A DNA stretch of 64,000 nucleotides from Mycobacteriales bacterium (GCA_030447385.1 JAUJOY010000005.1:192319-256318); one strand, 5' to 3'. Counted from the stretch's first letter, positions 18,533 through 27,008 are shown. Made by a program: numbers and translations. Notes: generated by a model not told the origin, from the sequence alone.

Positions 18533-19012
18533 ATGAACAGCAAGAGCATCAAGCGGATCGCAGCGGTGCTGACGGTGACGGCCGGCGGGGTAGCCGCCTG
18601 GTCAGGCTTGGCGCAGGCCAACAATCCCGGAGCGAGCGGGCTGAACCGCGTGGAGGACTCGAACGTGCGCATCGAGGATCCCATCAGGATCAAGGAGAAG
18701 CAGGGGGCGCAGGTGATCGTCTCCCACATCACCATTGCGCAAGGCGGCCACACCCCCTGGCACTACCACCCGGGCCCGCACATCGTGTCGGTGAAGACCG
18801 GCACGGTGACGGTCTACGAGACGGACTGCAGCCCGACCAGCTACGTCGCCAATACCGGGTTCTTCGACCCGGGCTCGGTCAAGAAGCCCCACATCCACAC
18901 CCTCCGCAACACGTCGGACCAGGTTGCCGAAGTCGTGATCACCGACATCCGGACCGAGGACCTCCGGCCGACGGTGGTGGCTGATCCGCAGCCTCCGGCC
19001 TGCTTCCCGTAG
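18533..19012 (+). CDS. secreted cupin-domain protein
   Basis: The 159-residue product starts at ATG 18533 after a GGGAAGGA site. A signal peptide (IAAVLTVTAGGVAAWSGLA, cut after AQA) precedes a single small cupin barrel. The metal-binding histidines are seen in TPWHYHPGPHIVSVKTG and, on the second motif, KKPHIHTLRNTSDQVAEV. It is likely exported and binds a metal and small ligand; no enzyme activity can be assigned. It lies between the divergent SARP gene and a strong terminator hairpin, so it is probably monocistronic and may be under SARP control. Confidence 0.8.
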   Translation: MNSKSIKRIAAVLTVTAGGVAAWSGLAQANNPGASGLNRVEDSNVRIEDPIRIKEKQGAQVIVSHITIAQGGHTPWHYHPGPHIVSVKTGTVTVYETDCSPTSYVANTGFFDPGSVKKPHIHTLRNTSDQVAEVVITDIRTEDLRPTVVADPQPPACFP

Positions 19013-19023
19013 GGCCGTGGTGC

Positions 19024-19057
19024 GCCCGGCGGGCAGCCCTCGACGAGCCCGCCGGGC
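19024..19057 (+). terminator. terminator hairpin after cupin gene
   Basis: A perfect 11-bp stem (GCCCGGCGGGC at 19024-19034 with GCCCGCCGGGC at 19047-19057) around a 12-base loop lies 11 bases after the stop codon. No T run follows, which is usual in this GC range. Confidence 0.7.
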
Positions 19058-19136
19058 CGGCGGCCCCAGGTCCCGTCGACTGCCCTGGCCCTGCGCGCCC
19101 CTGCACAACAGCCGCCACCGGTGCCATGCTTGTCCC

Positions 19137-20318
19137 ATGCGCAAGCAGCCGGAGTCGGCACCCGTCACGGGTCCGCTGGACCACGTCTATCAGGGGGTGC
19201 AGGAACGCGACGCGGCCGCGGCCGACGCGCCCTTCGCGCCCGCCGGTGTCCTGGTGGTGCCCGCGCTTCCCGGCTGCGTCTGGGACGACGCCGACGGCCG
19301 GCGGGTGGCATGGGCGAGCCTGTTCCTGCGCGTACCCGACCTGAAGTACACCGCGGTACGCCGCTACCTGTCCCCGGAGATGCACTCCGAAGAGGGCGTC
19401 CTGACCGGCACCCTCGCCACGCAGGGTCGTGCGACCGAGCCGTTCACGATCCAGATCCGACTCCTCGCCCACACCGGCGAGGAGGGCATCTCCCGCCTCG
19501 AGGTCGTCGGTGACGTCACCGCGCTGCCTGCGTCGCTGGGACTGAACGCGTCCAGCGGCGCCCTTGCCGTGAGCAGCGTCTTCTCGCTGAGATCGGGAGA
19601 GGACTCGGCCCCGCTGCGCGTCCTCGGCAGCACCGAGCGGCCGGTCGACGAACCGGTCGCCGAGGAGAAGGCGCCGCCGGACGAGGCACCCGAGGAGCCG
19701 CCGGCGCCGAGGAGGCATCGCTCCCGGCGGACTCCGCTCGTGCTGGCGCTGCTGGCTGCGGTGCTGGCCGGCTCCGCGGGTGCAGTCGCCCTGAGCGGGG
19801 ACGGGCCTCGGTCGCGCCCGGCGGGCGCGGCGGCGACTCCCGCAGCCCCGCAGGGTGCTACCGATCCGGCAACGACCCAGCCGGCTCCGGAGGCGACGGC
19901 GCCACCGGCCGCCCTGCCCTCCATCCAGCCCGAAGCGCCGGCCGCAGCGCCGCAGGTTCAGGCCGGTGAGCAGCTCGTACTCCGCAGCGACCTGCTCTTC
20001 GCCAAGAACAGCGCCGAGCTCGGTGCGGAGGCGACCAGCGCCATCGCCGCACTGGCGCAGACCATCCGCGACCGCAGGATCACCGGGGTCGTCCAGGTGA
20101 ACGGCTACACCGACGACACCGGTACCGACGCCTACGACCTGGCGCTGTCCCAGGCGCGCGCCCTCGCCGTCGCGCGGGCGTTGCAGGCGGCCCTGGTGGG
20201 TGTCCCGGTGTCGCTGCAGCCGCAAGGCTTCGGGAAGGCAGATCCGGTGGCCGACAACCGCACGCCGGAAGGGCAGGCTCAGAACCGGCGGGTGACCGTG
20301 ATCCTCCCGCAGCCGTGA
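19137..20318 (+). CDS. membrane-anchored OmpA/MotB-domain protein
   Basis: This 393-residue protein has a cytoplasmic N-terminal domain of about 150 residues without clear homology (LPGCVWDDADGRRVAWASLF, LEVVGDVTALPASLGLNAS) and an acidic/proline linker. One membrane span follows (TPLVLALLAAVLAGSAGAVAL, about 200-220), then an Ala/Pro linker and a C-terminal OmpA domain. The last shows DLLFAKNSAELGAEATSAI, VNGYTDDTGTDAYDLALSQA and AQNRRVTVILPQP. Such domains bind peptidoglycan, so it should tether the membrane to the wall. ATG 19137 has no ribosome-binding site but a CATGCT hexamer six bases upstream. Confidence 0.85.
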   Translation: MRKQPESAPVTGPLDHVYQGVQERDAAAADAPFAPAGVLVVPALPGCVWDDADGRRVAWASLFLRVPDLKYTAVRRYLSPEMHSEEGVLTGTLATQGRATEPFTIQIRLLAHTGEEGISRLEVVGDVTALPASLGLNASSGALAVSSVFSLRSGEDSAPLRVLGSTERPVDEPVAEEKAPPDEAPEEPPAPRRHRSRRTPLVLALLAAVLAGSAGAVALSGDGPRSRPAGAAATPAAPQGATDPATTQPAPEATAPPAALPSIQPEAPAAAPQVQAGEQLVLRSDLLFAKNSAELGAEATSAIAALAQTIRDRRITGVVQVNGYTDDTGTDAYDLALSQARALAVARALQAALVGVPVSLQPQGFGKADPVADNRTPEGQAQNRRVTVILPQP

Positions 20319-20408
20319 CCCACGTCGGCCCTGGGTGACCCCGGCCCGGTGCTCTGGTGATCCGTCGGCCGCCGGTGGTCAGCGGCCCCGGTGAAGCCGA
20401 TGCCGGCC

Positions 20409-21950
20409 TCAGCCCTTGCCCTCGAACCAGCGGCGGAGCTTGCGGGCCGAGACGCCTGCCCGCTGGAGGCTCCACTGCTCACTCGTGCTCTCGGCGCGGG
20501 CCTGTTCCAGGGCGTGCAGCCTGCCGTAGGTGAACCCGTTCTCTCCGGCCAGGTGCCCACGGGCCCCGAGGGCGCGGAGCGCCTCCCGGGTCGTCACGCT
20601 GTCCTGGAGGTCTCCCAGCGACTCCTGCAGCTCCTCCATGACCTTGGCGAACCGACGCGCCGGGTCCTCGAAGACAGGTACGAGCGCCTCGGCGGCGTAC
20701 CGAGCCCGCTTGGCGTCCTTGCGTACCTCGTGCAGCCGCTCCTGCTGGGTCGGGCCGGGAGGGCACCGGTCGGCTTCGGCCATGACCCGGTCGAGGCGCC
20801 GCCAGGTCCGGTGCATCGCACGCGCCAGCACCCGGGGAGCCGGGCCCTGCGCCCGGTTGCGGAACGGCGGGGTCGCCACGAGCCCGTCGAGGGCGTCCAG
20901 CAGTCGCAGGTAGCGGTCCGAGTCGAGCTCACGCAGCAGGCGTGCGTGCGCCTCTCCGTGCTGGCGTCGCATCGCGGTGCTGATGTGCTCCGCGACCTTG
21001 CCCAGCACCAGCTCGGGCGGCTCGGCCGCCACCAGCCTCAAGAGGCGGGCGTGCATGACCTCGGCGTCGCGCACCTGCCCGAGCACACCGGCGAGCCAGC
21101 GCAACTCATCGCGCAGTGGGTCTGTGCGCTCCCGGTCGAGAAGGGGCCGGAAGGTGGCGAGCGCGCTGCGCAGCCGCCGGGTAGCGACCCGCATCTTGTG
21201 GACCGCGTCCGGAAGATCCCGGCGAGCCTGCGGATCACGGGACTGCAGCTCGCCGACCTGCTCCGACAGGTGCGCGTGCACCACGGCGGCGGCAGTGGGT
21301 TGCGAACGGTGCCCGCGTGGCTTCGCCCACCACAGGCTCTCGGGGTCCGCAGCGCTCGGGTCGGGCAGGACACGGCCGACCTTGGATCCTGACCGTGAGC
21401 GCGAGGCCCCGGCCGCGAGCAGGCGCTCCTGAACGCTGTCGAGCAGCGCGCGGTCGCCGGTGAGCAGCTCCGCCTCCCACTCCCGCCAGCGCAGCTCCTG
21501 GCCATCTGCAAGCCGAACTGCCGTGACGTCGTCGTCGGCGACCTCGACCAGGGGCTTCCCGCCGTCGTCGAGCAGCCGTTGGACCGCTCGCTCGGTGGTC
21601 AGGCCGGCCACCGGCAGCAGCTCCGCGTGCCGTACCCACACCCGCACCAGCGCCTGCAGTGCCTCCGGCACCGTGCCGGCCGGGGCCTGCACGGTGACCT
21701 CCTCCCTGTCGCTGCCCGAGGGCAGCTTCAGGTGCCAGCCTCCATCTCGCCCGCCGGTACGGTGCCGCAGCGTCACGCGCGCCGCCCGCAGGCGAAGATC
21801 CGCTGTGTCGTAGTACGTCGCCTCCAGGCGGTAGCGCTCGAGGGGACTCACCGCAGTGACGCCGGGCACATCCGCGAGCTCCGGTCGAGCCACCTCCATG
21901 TCCACGTCGTACTTGCGCTCGATCTCGACCGATGTCAGCACAGTCGGCAT
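20409..21950 (-). CDS. CYTH and CHAD domain protein
   Basis: The 513-residue product has an N-terminal CYTH triphosphate-tunnel domain. It begins with the signature EIERKYDV and continues with LEATYYDTADLRL, TLRHRTGG and WHLKLPSG. The C-terminal CHAD helical-bundle domain has conserved His/Arg pairs (DAVHKMRVATRRLRSALATF, LHEVRKDAKRARYAAEAL). CYTH domains hydrolyse or bind inorganic triphosphate, and CHAD binds polyphosphate. The fusion therefore points to polyphosphate metabolism or granule association. ATG 21950 is chosen because ExERK is normally within the first ten residues. The frame is open upstream but without homology. Confidence 0.9.
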   Translation of the reverse strand: MPTVLTSVEIERKYDVDMEVARPELADVPGVTAVSPLERYRLEATYYDTADLRLRAARVTLRHRTGGRDGGWHLKLPSGSDREEVTVQAPAGTVPEALQALVRVWVRHAELLPVAGLTTERAVQRLLDDGGKPLVEVADDDVTAVRLADGQELRWREWEAELLTGDRALLDSVQERLLAAGASRSRSGSKVGRVLPDPSAADPESLWWAKPRGHRSQPTAAAVVHAHLSEQVGELQSRDPQARRDLPDAVHKMRVATRRLRSALATFRPLLDRERTDPLRDELRWLAGVLGQVRDAEVMHARLLRLVAAEPPELVLGKVAEHISTAMRRQHGEAHARLLRELDSDRYLRLLDALDGLVATPPFRNRAQGPAPRVLARAMHRTWRRLDRVMAEADRCPPGPTQQERLHEVRKDAKRARYAAEALVPVFEDPARRFAKVMEELQESLGDLQDSVTTREALRALGARGHLAGENGFTYGRLHALEQARAESTSEQWSLQRAGVSARKLRRWFEGKG

Positions 21951-22175
21951 GGTCAACCCCGCCACCCGAGTCGGGTCAGCTGCCGCTGACGACGACCCCC
22001 GAGCTGGTTGCGCTGGTCCTCGGTATACATGACGCTCCTGTGTCAGCGGTGGTGGATGGCTCTGGCTACCCGACTTCCGTGAACAGAGCGTGAACGAGAT
22101 CCTGGATCTGCCGTCGGCCGGACGCGCGCGTGTGCAGGCGCCGGCGGCAGCCGGCGCAGGAGGAAGACTGCGGGG

Positions 22176-22955
22176 GTGAAGGCACCAGAGCCCTACGCGG
22201 TCGTTGCCCGCAACATCGATCCGGCCGCCGACAACCGCATCCACGACGACGACGTGGCCCGCCGGCTCGGCTACGAGGGCGCGCTGGTTCCAGGGGTCGA
22301 GCTGTTCGCCTACGCCACCTCGCCGCTCGTGGCGCGGTGGGGGCGCGAGTGGCTGTCGGGCGGTGCGCTCGGGCTGAGGTTCCGGCGCCCGGTGTACGAC
22401 GGGGAGCGGATCGTGGTCCGGGCCGAGCCGGACGGGAGGGCCTGGCCGGTCACGGTGAGCGGGCCCGACGGCAGCGTCCGGGCCACCGGCAGCGCGCATC
22501 CTCCGGTCGCTCGTCCTTCCGTGGACCTTCACCGGTACGTCGACAGCCCGCTGCCGCCAGCGCTGCGGCCGCCAGTGCGGGCTGCCCTTCCCGTCGGTCC
22601 TCTCGGCAGCGTCACGCAGGCGGTCAGCGCCGACGACAACGCCGCCTACTGCGCGGCGATCGGCGAGCCGCTGGGCCTGTACCGGGAGGGCGTCGTCCAC
22701 CCTGGGCTCCTGCTGCGTCTGGTGAACACGGCTCTCATGCGCAACGTCGAGCTGGGGCCGTGGATCCACACGGCGAGCAGCTGCCGGATGCTGGCGGTCG
22801 CCCCCGTGTCCGCTCCGCTCACCGTGCACAGCATCGTGACCGGCCGGTCGGCTCGCTCCGGCAACGAGTACGTGCACTACGACGCGCTCGTCCTGAGCGG
22901 CGCGGCGCCGGTACTGGAGGCTGCCCACAGCGCGATCTACTCGCTCGCCGGCTGA
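22176..22955 (+). CDS. MaoC/hotdog-fold dehydratase-like protein
   Basis: The 259-residue product resembles the double-hotdog MaoC/FAS1-like proteins. The N-terminal half has ARRLGYEGALVPGVELFAYA, the position where hydratase-type members bind acyl thioesters. A second half follows (TQAVSADDNAAYCAAIGE, GVVHPGLLLRLVNTALMRN, GNEYVHYDALVL). The usual Asp-His hydratase pair is not obvious, so it may act as a thioester-binding protein or unusual hydratase. GTG 22176 is used, with GGAGGAAG about ten bases upstream. It is divergent from the CYTH-CHAD gene. Confidence 0.65.
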   Translation: MKAPEPYAVVARNIDPAADNRIHDDDVARRLGYEGALVPGVELFAYATSPLVARWGREWLSGGALGLRFRRPVYDGERIVVRAEPDGRAWPVTVSGPDGSVRATGSAHPPVARPSVDLHRYVDSPLPPALRPPVRAALPVGPLGSVTQAVSADDNAAYCAAIGEPLGLYREGVVHPGLLLRLVNTALMRNVELGPWIHTASSCRMLAVAPVSAPLTVHSIVTGRSARSGNEYVHYDALVLSGAAPVLEAAHSAIYSLAG

Positions 22956-22992
22956 CCCGCGTCCTTCGAGCGCCGGTCGACCTCGCCGGCGC

Positions 22993-22998
22993 TACCGT
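22993..22998 (+). promoter_or_regulatory. candidate -10 element, leaderless phosphatase gene
   Basis: TACCGT ends six bases before ATG 23005, with no ribosome-binding site. Confidence 0.4.
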
Positions 22999-23004
22999 GC
23001 GCCC

Positions 23005-23442
23005 ATGTCCGGCGGCTGGGACCCGACCGGATGCGGCGTGCTCGTCCTGCCGTCCGGTCGGGCCGTCCGGGGCAGGGCCCTCAGGCGCGCCCTCCCTGCG
23101 GGGCCGCTACCCGACTTCGCGCTCTACCTGCTGGCTTCCGAGCCGGACGCCACGCCGTGGCCCCACGCCTGGCTGCGCTGGCCCGACTTCGGGCTGCCCG
23201 CTGATCCTGTTGCCGCCCGCGCGGCCTTCGAGACGATCTGGACGAGGGCGGAGTACGCGCGGGTGGAGGTGGCCTGCGGTGGCGGTCGCGGACGTACCGG
23301 AACAGCGCTGGCGTGTGTCGCTGTCCTGGACGGGATGACCGCAGGTGCGGCGTTCGCCCACGTCCGCCGCCACTACCGCCCGCGCGCCGTCGAGACGCCG
23401 TGGCAGCGCCGGTACGTGCAGGCGTTCGCCGGCGGCGCCTGA
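23005..23442 (+). CDS. small protein-tyrosine phosphatase-like protein
   Basis: The product is 145 residues. The phosphatase loop appears as EVACGGGRGRTGTALAC, giving the Cys-x5-Arg signature of Cys-based protein phosphatases. The conserved general-acid region may be WLRWPDFGLPAD, ahead of the loop as in dual-specificity enzymes. The helix after the loop and a basic C-terminus (WQRRYVQAFAGGA) complete a minimal DSP fold. It probably dephosphorylates a protein or small phosphate ester. Leaderless start at ATG 23005. The next gene is 68 bases downstream and has its own ribosome-binding site. Confidence 0.75.
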   Translation: MSGGWDPTGCGVLVLPSGRAVRGRALRRALPAGPLPDFALYLLASEPDATPWPHAWLRWPDFGLPADPVAARAAFETIWTRAEYARVEVACGGGRGRTGTALACVAVLDGMTAGAAFAHVRRHYRPRAVETPWQRRYVQAFAGGA

Positions 23443-23510
23443 CCTGGTTAGGCGCGGGCGCGGCCGGGTACCTGGTCGAACAGAGGTTCGACGCAAGAGG
23501 AGGAGAGAGC

Positions 23511-23714
23511 GTGGTCGACAACAACGCCGTCACCCAGCCCGCGGAGAAGGACCCGGCGGACTGGGTCACCGGGGACGAGCCGGTCACCGGGCCGCAGCAG
23601 AGCTACCTGTCCACGCTGGCGCAGCAGGCCGGCGAGCAGGTCGAGACGACCGACCTGACCAAGGCGGAGGCGTCGCAGAAGATCGACGAGCTGAAGGAGA
23701 AGACCGGACGCTGA
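23511..23714 (+). CDS. DUF3072 family protein
   Basis: This 67-residue soluble protein shows the family core WVTGDEPVTGPQQSYLSTL followed by DLTKAEASQKIDELKEKTG. GTG 23511 is placed by an AGGAGGAGAG site. DUF3072 proteins are small actinobacterial proteins of unknown function, acidic and helical. It precedes the acetyltransferase by three bases, so the two may be co-transcribed. Confidence 0.85.
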   Translation: MVDNNAVTQPAEKDPADWVTGDEPVTGPQQSYLSTLAQQAGEQVETTDLTKAEASQKIDELKEKTGR

Positions 23715-23717
23715 GCC

Positions 23718-24290
23718 GTGTACCGCTCGCCGGCCGGCCCTGATCGAAGACCTGTCGTGGGTGAGCTCGTCGTGGCCCATACGGGACAGCTGCCGTCGGC
23801 AGTGCTCGCCGGCGCAAAGGACCTGCTCGACGACGCCTACCGCGGCGAGTTGACCGGCGAGGACTGGGAGCACTGCCTGGGCGGGATGCATGCCCTTGCA
23901 TGGCAGGGAGCCGAGCTGGTCGGCCATGCCGCCCTCGTGCAGCGGCGACTGCTGCACCAGGGTCGCGTGCTGCGCGCCGGCTACGTCGAGGGAGTGGCGG
24001 TGCGCGCGGACGCGCGCCGCCGCGGACACGGGTCGAGGATGATGTCGGCGCTGGAGAGCGTGGCGCGCGGCGCGTACGACGTGGTCGCTCTCGGTGCCAC
24101 GGACGAGGGTGCAGCGTTCTACGCCGGACGCGGCTGGCGCCGCTGGCAGGGCCCGACCTCCGCGCTGACCCCTGAGGGGATCGCGCGTACGCCGGACGAG
24201 GACGACTGCGTCCACGTCCTGCCGCTGTCGGCCGCACTGGACCTGCGCGGTGAGCTGGTCTGCGACTGGCGCGCCGGCGACGTCTGGTGA
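23718..24290 (+). CDS. aac(2')-I: aminoglycoside 2'-N-acetyltransferase (GNAT fold)
   Basis: The 190-residue protein matches the AAC(2')-I family along its whole length. It shows the LTGEDWEHCLGGMHALAWQG block, AALVQRRLLHQGRVLRAGYV and EGVAVRADARRRGHGSRMM (acetyl-CoA loop), GRGWRRWQGPTSALTPEG and the hallmark C-terminus LVCDWRAGDVW. The enzyme transfers acetyl from acetyl-CoA to the 2' amine of aminoglycosides such as gentamicin. Chromosomal mycobacterial homologues give weak resistance and may have another native role. GTG 23718 gives a 13-residue longer N-terminus than GTG 23757; the latter is equally possible. It is encoded just after DUF3072. Confidence 0.9.
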   Translation: MYRSPAGPDRRPVVGELVVAHTGQLPSAVLAGAKDLLDDAYRGELTGEDWEHCLGGMHALAWQGAELVGHAALVQRRLLHQGRVLRAGYVEGVAVRADARRRGHGSRMMSALESVARGAYDVVALGATDEGAAFYAGRGWRRWQGPTSALTPEGIARTPDEDDCVHVLPLSAALDLRGELVCDWRAGDVW

Positions 24291-24398
24291 CGAGCTGCAC
24301 GCGCGGGATCGGCTGCAGGCCTCAGGTCCTCGGCGCGGCTACCCGAAGGAAGAACGGGGCGGTGGCGTCCCTGATCCTGAGGGAAGCGGGTACCTGCA

Positions 24399-25277
24399 GT
24401 GCTGCTCGAGTCCCACCTCACTGGCTCGACTGCACGGGCGCACCGCGGCACGGTGTGGCTGCGGGTCGGCCTTCTGGCGCTGATGGCGACGGCTGTGCTG
24501 CTGGGGTCCGCCCCGCCCGCCTCCGCCGCGACCGACCAGGAGGCGGAGTTCCTGACGCTGGTCAACCAGGAGCGCACCAGCCGCGGCCTGGCCGCCCTCG
24601 AGCACCAGCCCGTCATCTCCGACAAGCTGTCCCGGCCGTGGTCGCGGACGCTCGCCACGACCGGCGTGCTCGCGCACTCCAACGTGCTGGGCAACGCACT
24701 CGTCTACTTCCCGACGATCACGAACACAGGGGAGAACGTCGGCTACGCCGCGAGCGTCCGGGAGCTGCACTCCCTGCTCATGGCCTCACCGACGCACCGC
24801 GCGAACATCCTGTCGCCGACGTTCCGCCACGTGGGGATCGGCGTGGTGCAGCAGGACTCGATGGTGTGGGTCACCGAGACCTTCTTCGCCATGAAGTCGC
24901 CCGCCCCTCCGGTCATGGCTGCTCAGGCGCCGCCCCCTCCCGCGGCCGTCGTCCCGGCACAGCGGGCACCGGCCGTGCAGAGCAGCCCGGGCACGCCGCA
25001 GAAGGTGGCGACGGCCAGGAGCATCACGCCCTCCGCGGCTCCGGCAGCCATCGTGCCCGTCGCGGCGGCTGCGCCGGTGGCGCCGCCCCTTGGCGCACCC
25101 GTGGTCGAGGCCGCACCCGTGGCGGACCTTCTCGCCCCGGTCCACCCAGACGTCCTGGCCTCCGGAAGTCGCCTCCTGGCGGCGGACCCGGGCACCGGCC
25201 CGCCACCTGTCCTTCTCCTCGCGGCCGTCCTCCTCCTCGCGCTGACCATCGGCCTGCACGTACGACTGACGCGCTGA
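24399..25277 (+). CDS. secreted CAP (SCP/PR-1) domain protein with C-terminal membrane anchor
   Basis: The 292-residue product begins with a signal peptide (LLALMATAVLLGSAPPASA). A CAP domain of about 130 residues follows, with FLTLVNQERTSRGLAALEHQ, the TGENVGYAAS motif, MASPTHRANILSPTF and HVGIGVVQQDSMVWVTETF. A Pro/Ala-rich linker of about 100 residues leads to a final hydrophobic segment (VLLLAAVLLLALTIGLHV) and a short RLTR tail. This resembles a wall- or membrane-tethered protein but lacks an LPXTG motif. Bacterial CAP proteins are extracellular and their activity is largely unknown. The upstream 108 bases contain no clear element. Confidence 0.85.
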   Translation: MLLESHLTGSTARAHRGTVWLRVGLLALMATAVLLGSAPPASAATDQEAEFLTLVNQERTSRGLAALEHQPVISDKLSRPWSRTLATTGVLAHSNVLGNALVYFPTITNTGENVGYAASVRELHSLLMASPTHRANILSPTFRHVGIGVVQQDSMVWVTETFFAMKSPAPPVMAAQAPPPPAAVVPAQRAPAVQSSPGTPQKVATARSITPSAAPAAIVPVAAAAPVAPPLGAPVVEAAPVADLLAPVHPDVLASGSRLLAADPGTGPPPVLLLAAVLLLALTIGLHVRLTR

Positions 25278-25383
25278 CCACAGCTTCCCGCTGCGAGCGA
25301 CGAGCTGACCGACCCCCGTTGCCTGGGCGGGTGGCTGCGCCTGCAGGACGGGCAGGTGGTCGACGGCTGCTAGCTGGCGGGCC

Positions 25384-25575
25384 CTACTGCTCGGCGCTCA
25401 GGAACAGCACGCACTCGGGGCACTGGTCGACCGCCGGCACCCACTCCCAGCGCATGCCGAGCAGCGCGGTCCCGTCCTTGCCGCACAGGGTCAGGCCCCT
25501 GGCCGCACTGACGGCGTGCTTCGGGACGACGACGACCTTGCCGTCCTCGCTCAGCGCCACCGCCGCGACCGTCAT
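25384..25575 (-). CDS. small hypothetical protein with CPEC motif
   Basis: This is a 63-residue protein from ATG 25575 (a start at 25605 would add ten residues). It has a beta-rich start (VAAVALSEDGKVVVVPKHA), one Cys in TLCGKDG and a C-terminal CPEC, so three cysteines could bind a metal. No family is recognised. It lies 54 bases downstream of the minus-strand terD gene and could be its co-transcribed partner. Confidence 0.5.
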   Translation of the reverse strand: MTVAAVALSEDGKVVVVPKHAVSAARGLTLCGKDGTALLGMRWEWVPAVDQCPECVLFLSAEQ

Positions 25576-25629
25576 GTGCTGGAGCGTGCCACGCACCTGC
25601 CGCAAGGGGAAGAGCCCGGCGCGTAGCGG

Positions 25630-26208
25630 TCAGAGGTGGTTTGTGACCGCCGGCAGCAGGTCCGAAATGGTCCGGCCGGTGGCGGTCGCACCGATCGCCG
25701 TCATCGACCACGCGCTTCCGTCACGCGTGACCTTGGCCATGATCTGGGCGTTGTGCCGGCCCGAGCCGGAGAGCTCGTAGCGCGCCAGCTCGGTCTGGTT
25801 GGTCTCGTCGACGAGGCGGCAGAAGGCGTTCTCGATCTGGGAGAAGTCCTGGCCCGTGAACGAGTTGACGGTGAACACCAGCGTCTGCACCGAGGCGGGG
25901 ACGGCGAGCAGGTCGACGATCACCGACTCGTCATCGCCCTCGCCCTCACCGGTGAGGTTGTCGCCGGTGTGGCGGACCGAGCCGTCCTTGCTCGTCAGCT
26001 GCTGGAACCACACCGAGTCGATCAGCTCGCGGTTGGCGCCGAAGAGCAGGCACGAGGCGTCGAGGTCGATGGCCTGCTCCTTGACCTTTCCGAACAGGCC
26101 CTTCTTCTTCATCGCGTCCCAGCCCAGTCCCATCCGAACCCGGGTGAGCCTCCCCCCGCCCTGCTTGACCAGCGAGACGCTCTGCCCCTTCTGCAGGTTG
26201 ACGCCCAT
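25630..26208 (-). CDS. terD: TerD-family stress protein (copy 1)
   Basis: The 192-residue product has one TerD domain. It starts MGVNLQKGQSVSLVKQGGG and has the calcium-binding loops IDLDASCLLFGANRE and [30 protein letters not shown] insert follows MKKK near residue 35, making it longer at the N-terminus than its paralogue. TerD proteins bind calcium and are thought to sense or relay stress at the membrane. ATG 26208 has an AAGGAG site. It is divergent from the second terD. Confidence 0.92.
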   Translation of the reverse strand: MGVNLQKGQSVSLVKQGGGRLTRVRMGLGWDAMKKKGLFGKVKEQAIDLDASCLLFGANRELIDSVWFQQLTSKDGSVRHTGDNLTGEGEGDDESVIVDLLAVPASVQTLVFTVNSFTGQDFSQIENAFCRLVDETNQTELARYELSGSGRHNAQIMAKVTRDGSAWSMTAIGATATGRTISDLLPAVTNHL

Positions 26209-26316
26209 GACGTTGCTCCTTCGTACGGCTTGCCGGCCTGGGGATGCTCCCCACGACTCCGGGCAGATCCTATGGGTGTCAAGGGTTCTGCCCCTGCGGA
26301 GGAACTGCCCGCTCCT

Positions 26317-26365
26317 GGCCCGCCGGGTGCTCCCGGCGGGCCCCAGGTGTAGCCCCCGGTGGGGG
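26317..26365 (+). promoter_or_regulatory. two hairpins in the divergent terD intergenic region
   Basis: A perfect 11-bp stem (GGCCCGCCGGG at 26317-26327, CCCGGCGGGCC at 26332-26342, loop TGCT) is followed by CCCCC-GGT-GGGGG at 26353-26365. They lie about 70-115 bases before the plus-strand terD start. They could be a leader attenuator or a barrier between the divergent promoters. Confidence 0.45.
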
Positions 26366-26432
26366 TCTGCGACTACCCTGCTCCGCATCCGGGGCCTCGG
26401 CCCTCATCCGGATCACGACGAGAGGAACACCC

Positions 26433-27008
26433 GTGACGGTCAGCCTCAGCAAGGGCGGCAACGTCTCCCTCACCAAGGAGGCCCCCGGCATGACGGCCGT
26501 ACTGGTCGGGCTCGGCTGGGACGCCCGTACGACGACAGGGACCGACTTCGACCTCGACGCCAGCGCCATCATGGTCAAGTCCGACGGCAAGGTCATGTCC
26601 GACAGCCACTTCATCTTCTTCAACAACAAGAAGTCCCCCGACGGCTCGGTCGAGCACACCGGCGACAACCTCACCGGTGAGGGCGAGGGGGACGACGAGT
26701 CGATCAAGGTCAACCTGGCCTCGGTGCCGCCGGAGGTCGACAAGATCGTCTTCCCGGTCTCGATCTACGAGGCGGACCAGCGCTCGCAGAGCTTCGGGCA
26801 GGTGCGCAACGCCTTCATCCGGATCGTCAACCAGTCCGGCAACGCCGAGGTGGCCCGCTACGACCTGACCGAGGACGCCTCCACCGAGACCGCCATGGTC
26901 TTCGGCGAGCTCTACCGCAACGGCGCGGACTGGAAGTTCCGCGCCGTCGGCCAGGGCTACGCGTCGGGCCTGTCCGGCATCGCCCGCGACTTCGGCGTCA
27001 ACGTCTGA
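26433..27008 (+). CDS. terD: TerD-family stress protein (copy 2)
   Basis: The 191-residue single TerD-domain protein starts [18 protein letters not shown]. Its calcium-site sequences are [15 protein letters not shown] and [19 protein letters not shown]. The conserved [20 protein letters not shown] and [19 protein letters not shown] blocks are present and the length is that of classical TerD/TerE. GTG 26433 follows an AGAGGA site. It heads a plus-strand run with the TerA-like and HpcH-like genes, spaced by 52 and 7 bases. Confidence 0.92.
   Translation: MTVSLSKGGNVSLTKEAPGMTAVLVGLGWDARTTTGTDFDLDASAIMVKSDGKVMSDSHFIFFNNKKSPDGSVEHTGDNLTGEGEGDDESIKVNLASVPPEVDKIVFPVSIYEADQRSQSFGQVRNAFIRIVNQSGNAEVARYDLTEDASTETAMVFGELYRNGADWKFRAVGQGYASGLSGIARDFGVNV

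Noticed and set aside
21951-22928. N-terminal extension of the CYTH-CHAD protein by 326 residues
   Set aside because: The extension is antisense to the MaoC-like gene, has no homology, and the CYTH domain begins right after ATG 21950.
24291-24398. c-di-AMP (ydaO-type) riboswitch before the CAP gene
   Set aside because: Such riboswitches often precede wall genes in actinomycetes, but the conserved core motifs could not be lined up in these 108 bases.
26267-26282. TTGACA and TAGGAT as promoter of the minus-strand terD
   Set aside because: The two hexamers are only four bases apart, so they cannot be -35 and -10 of one promoter.
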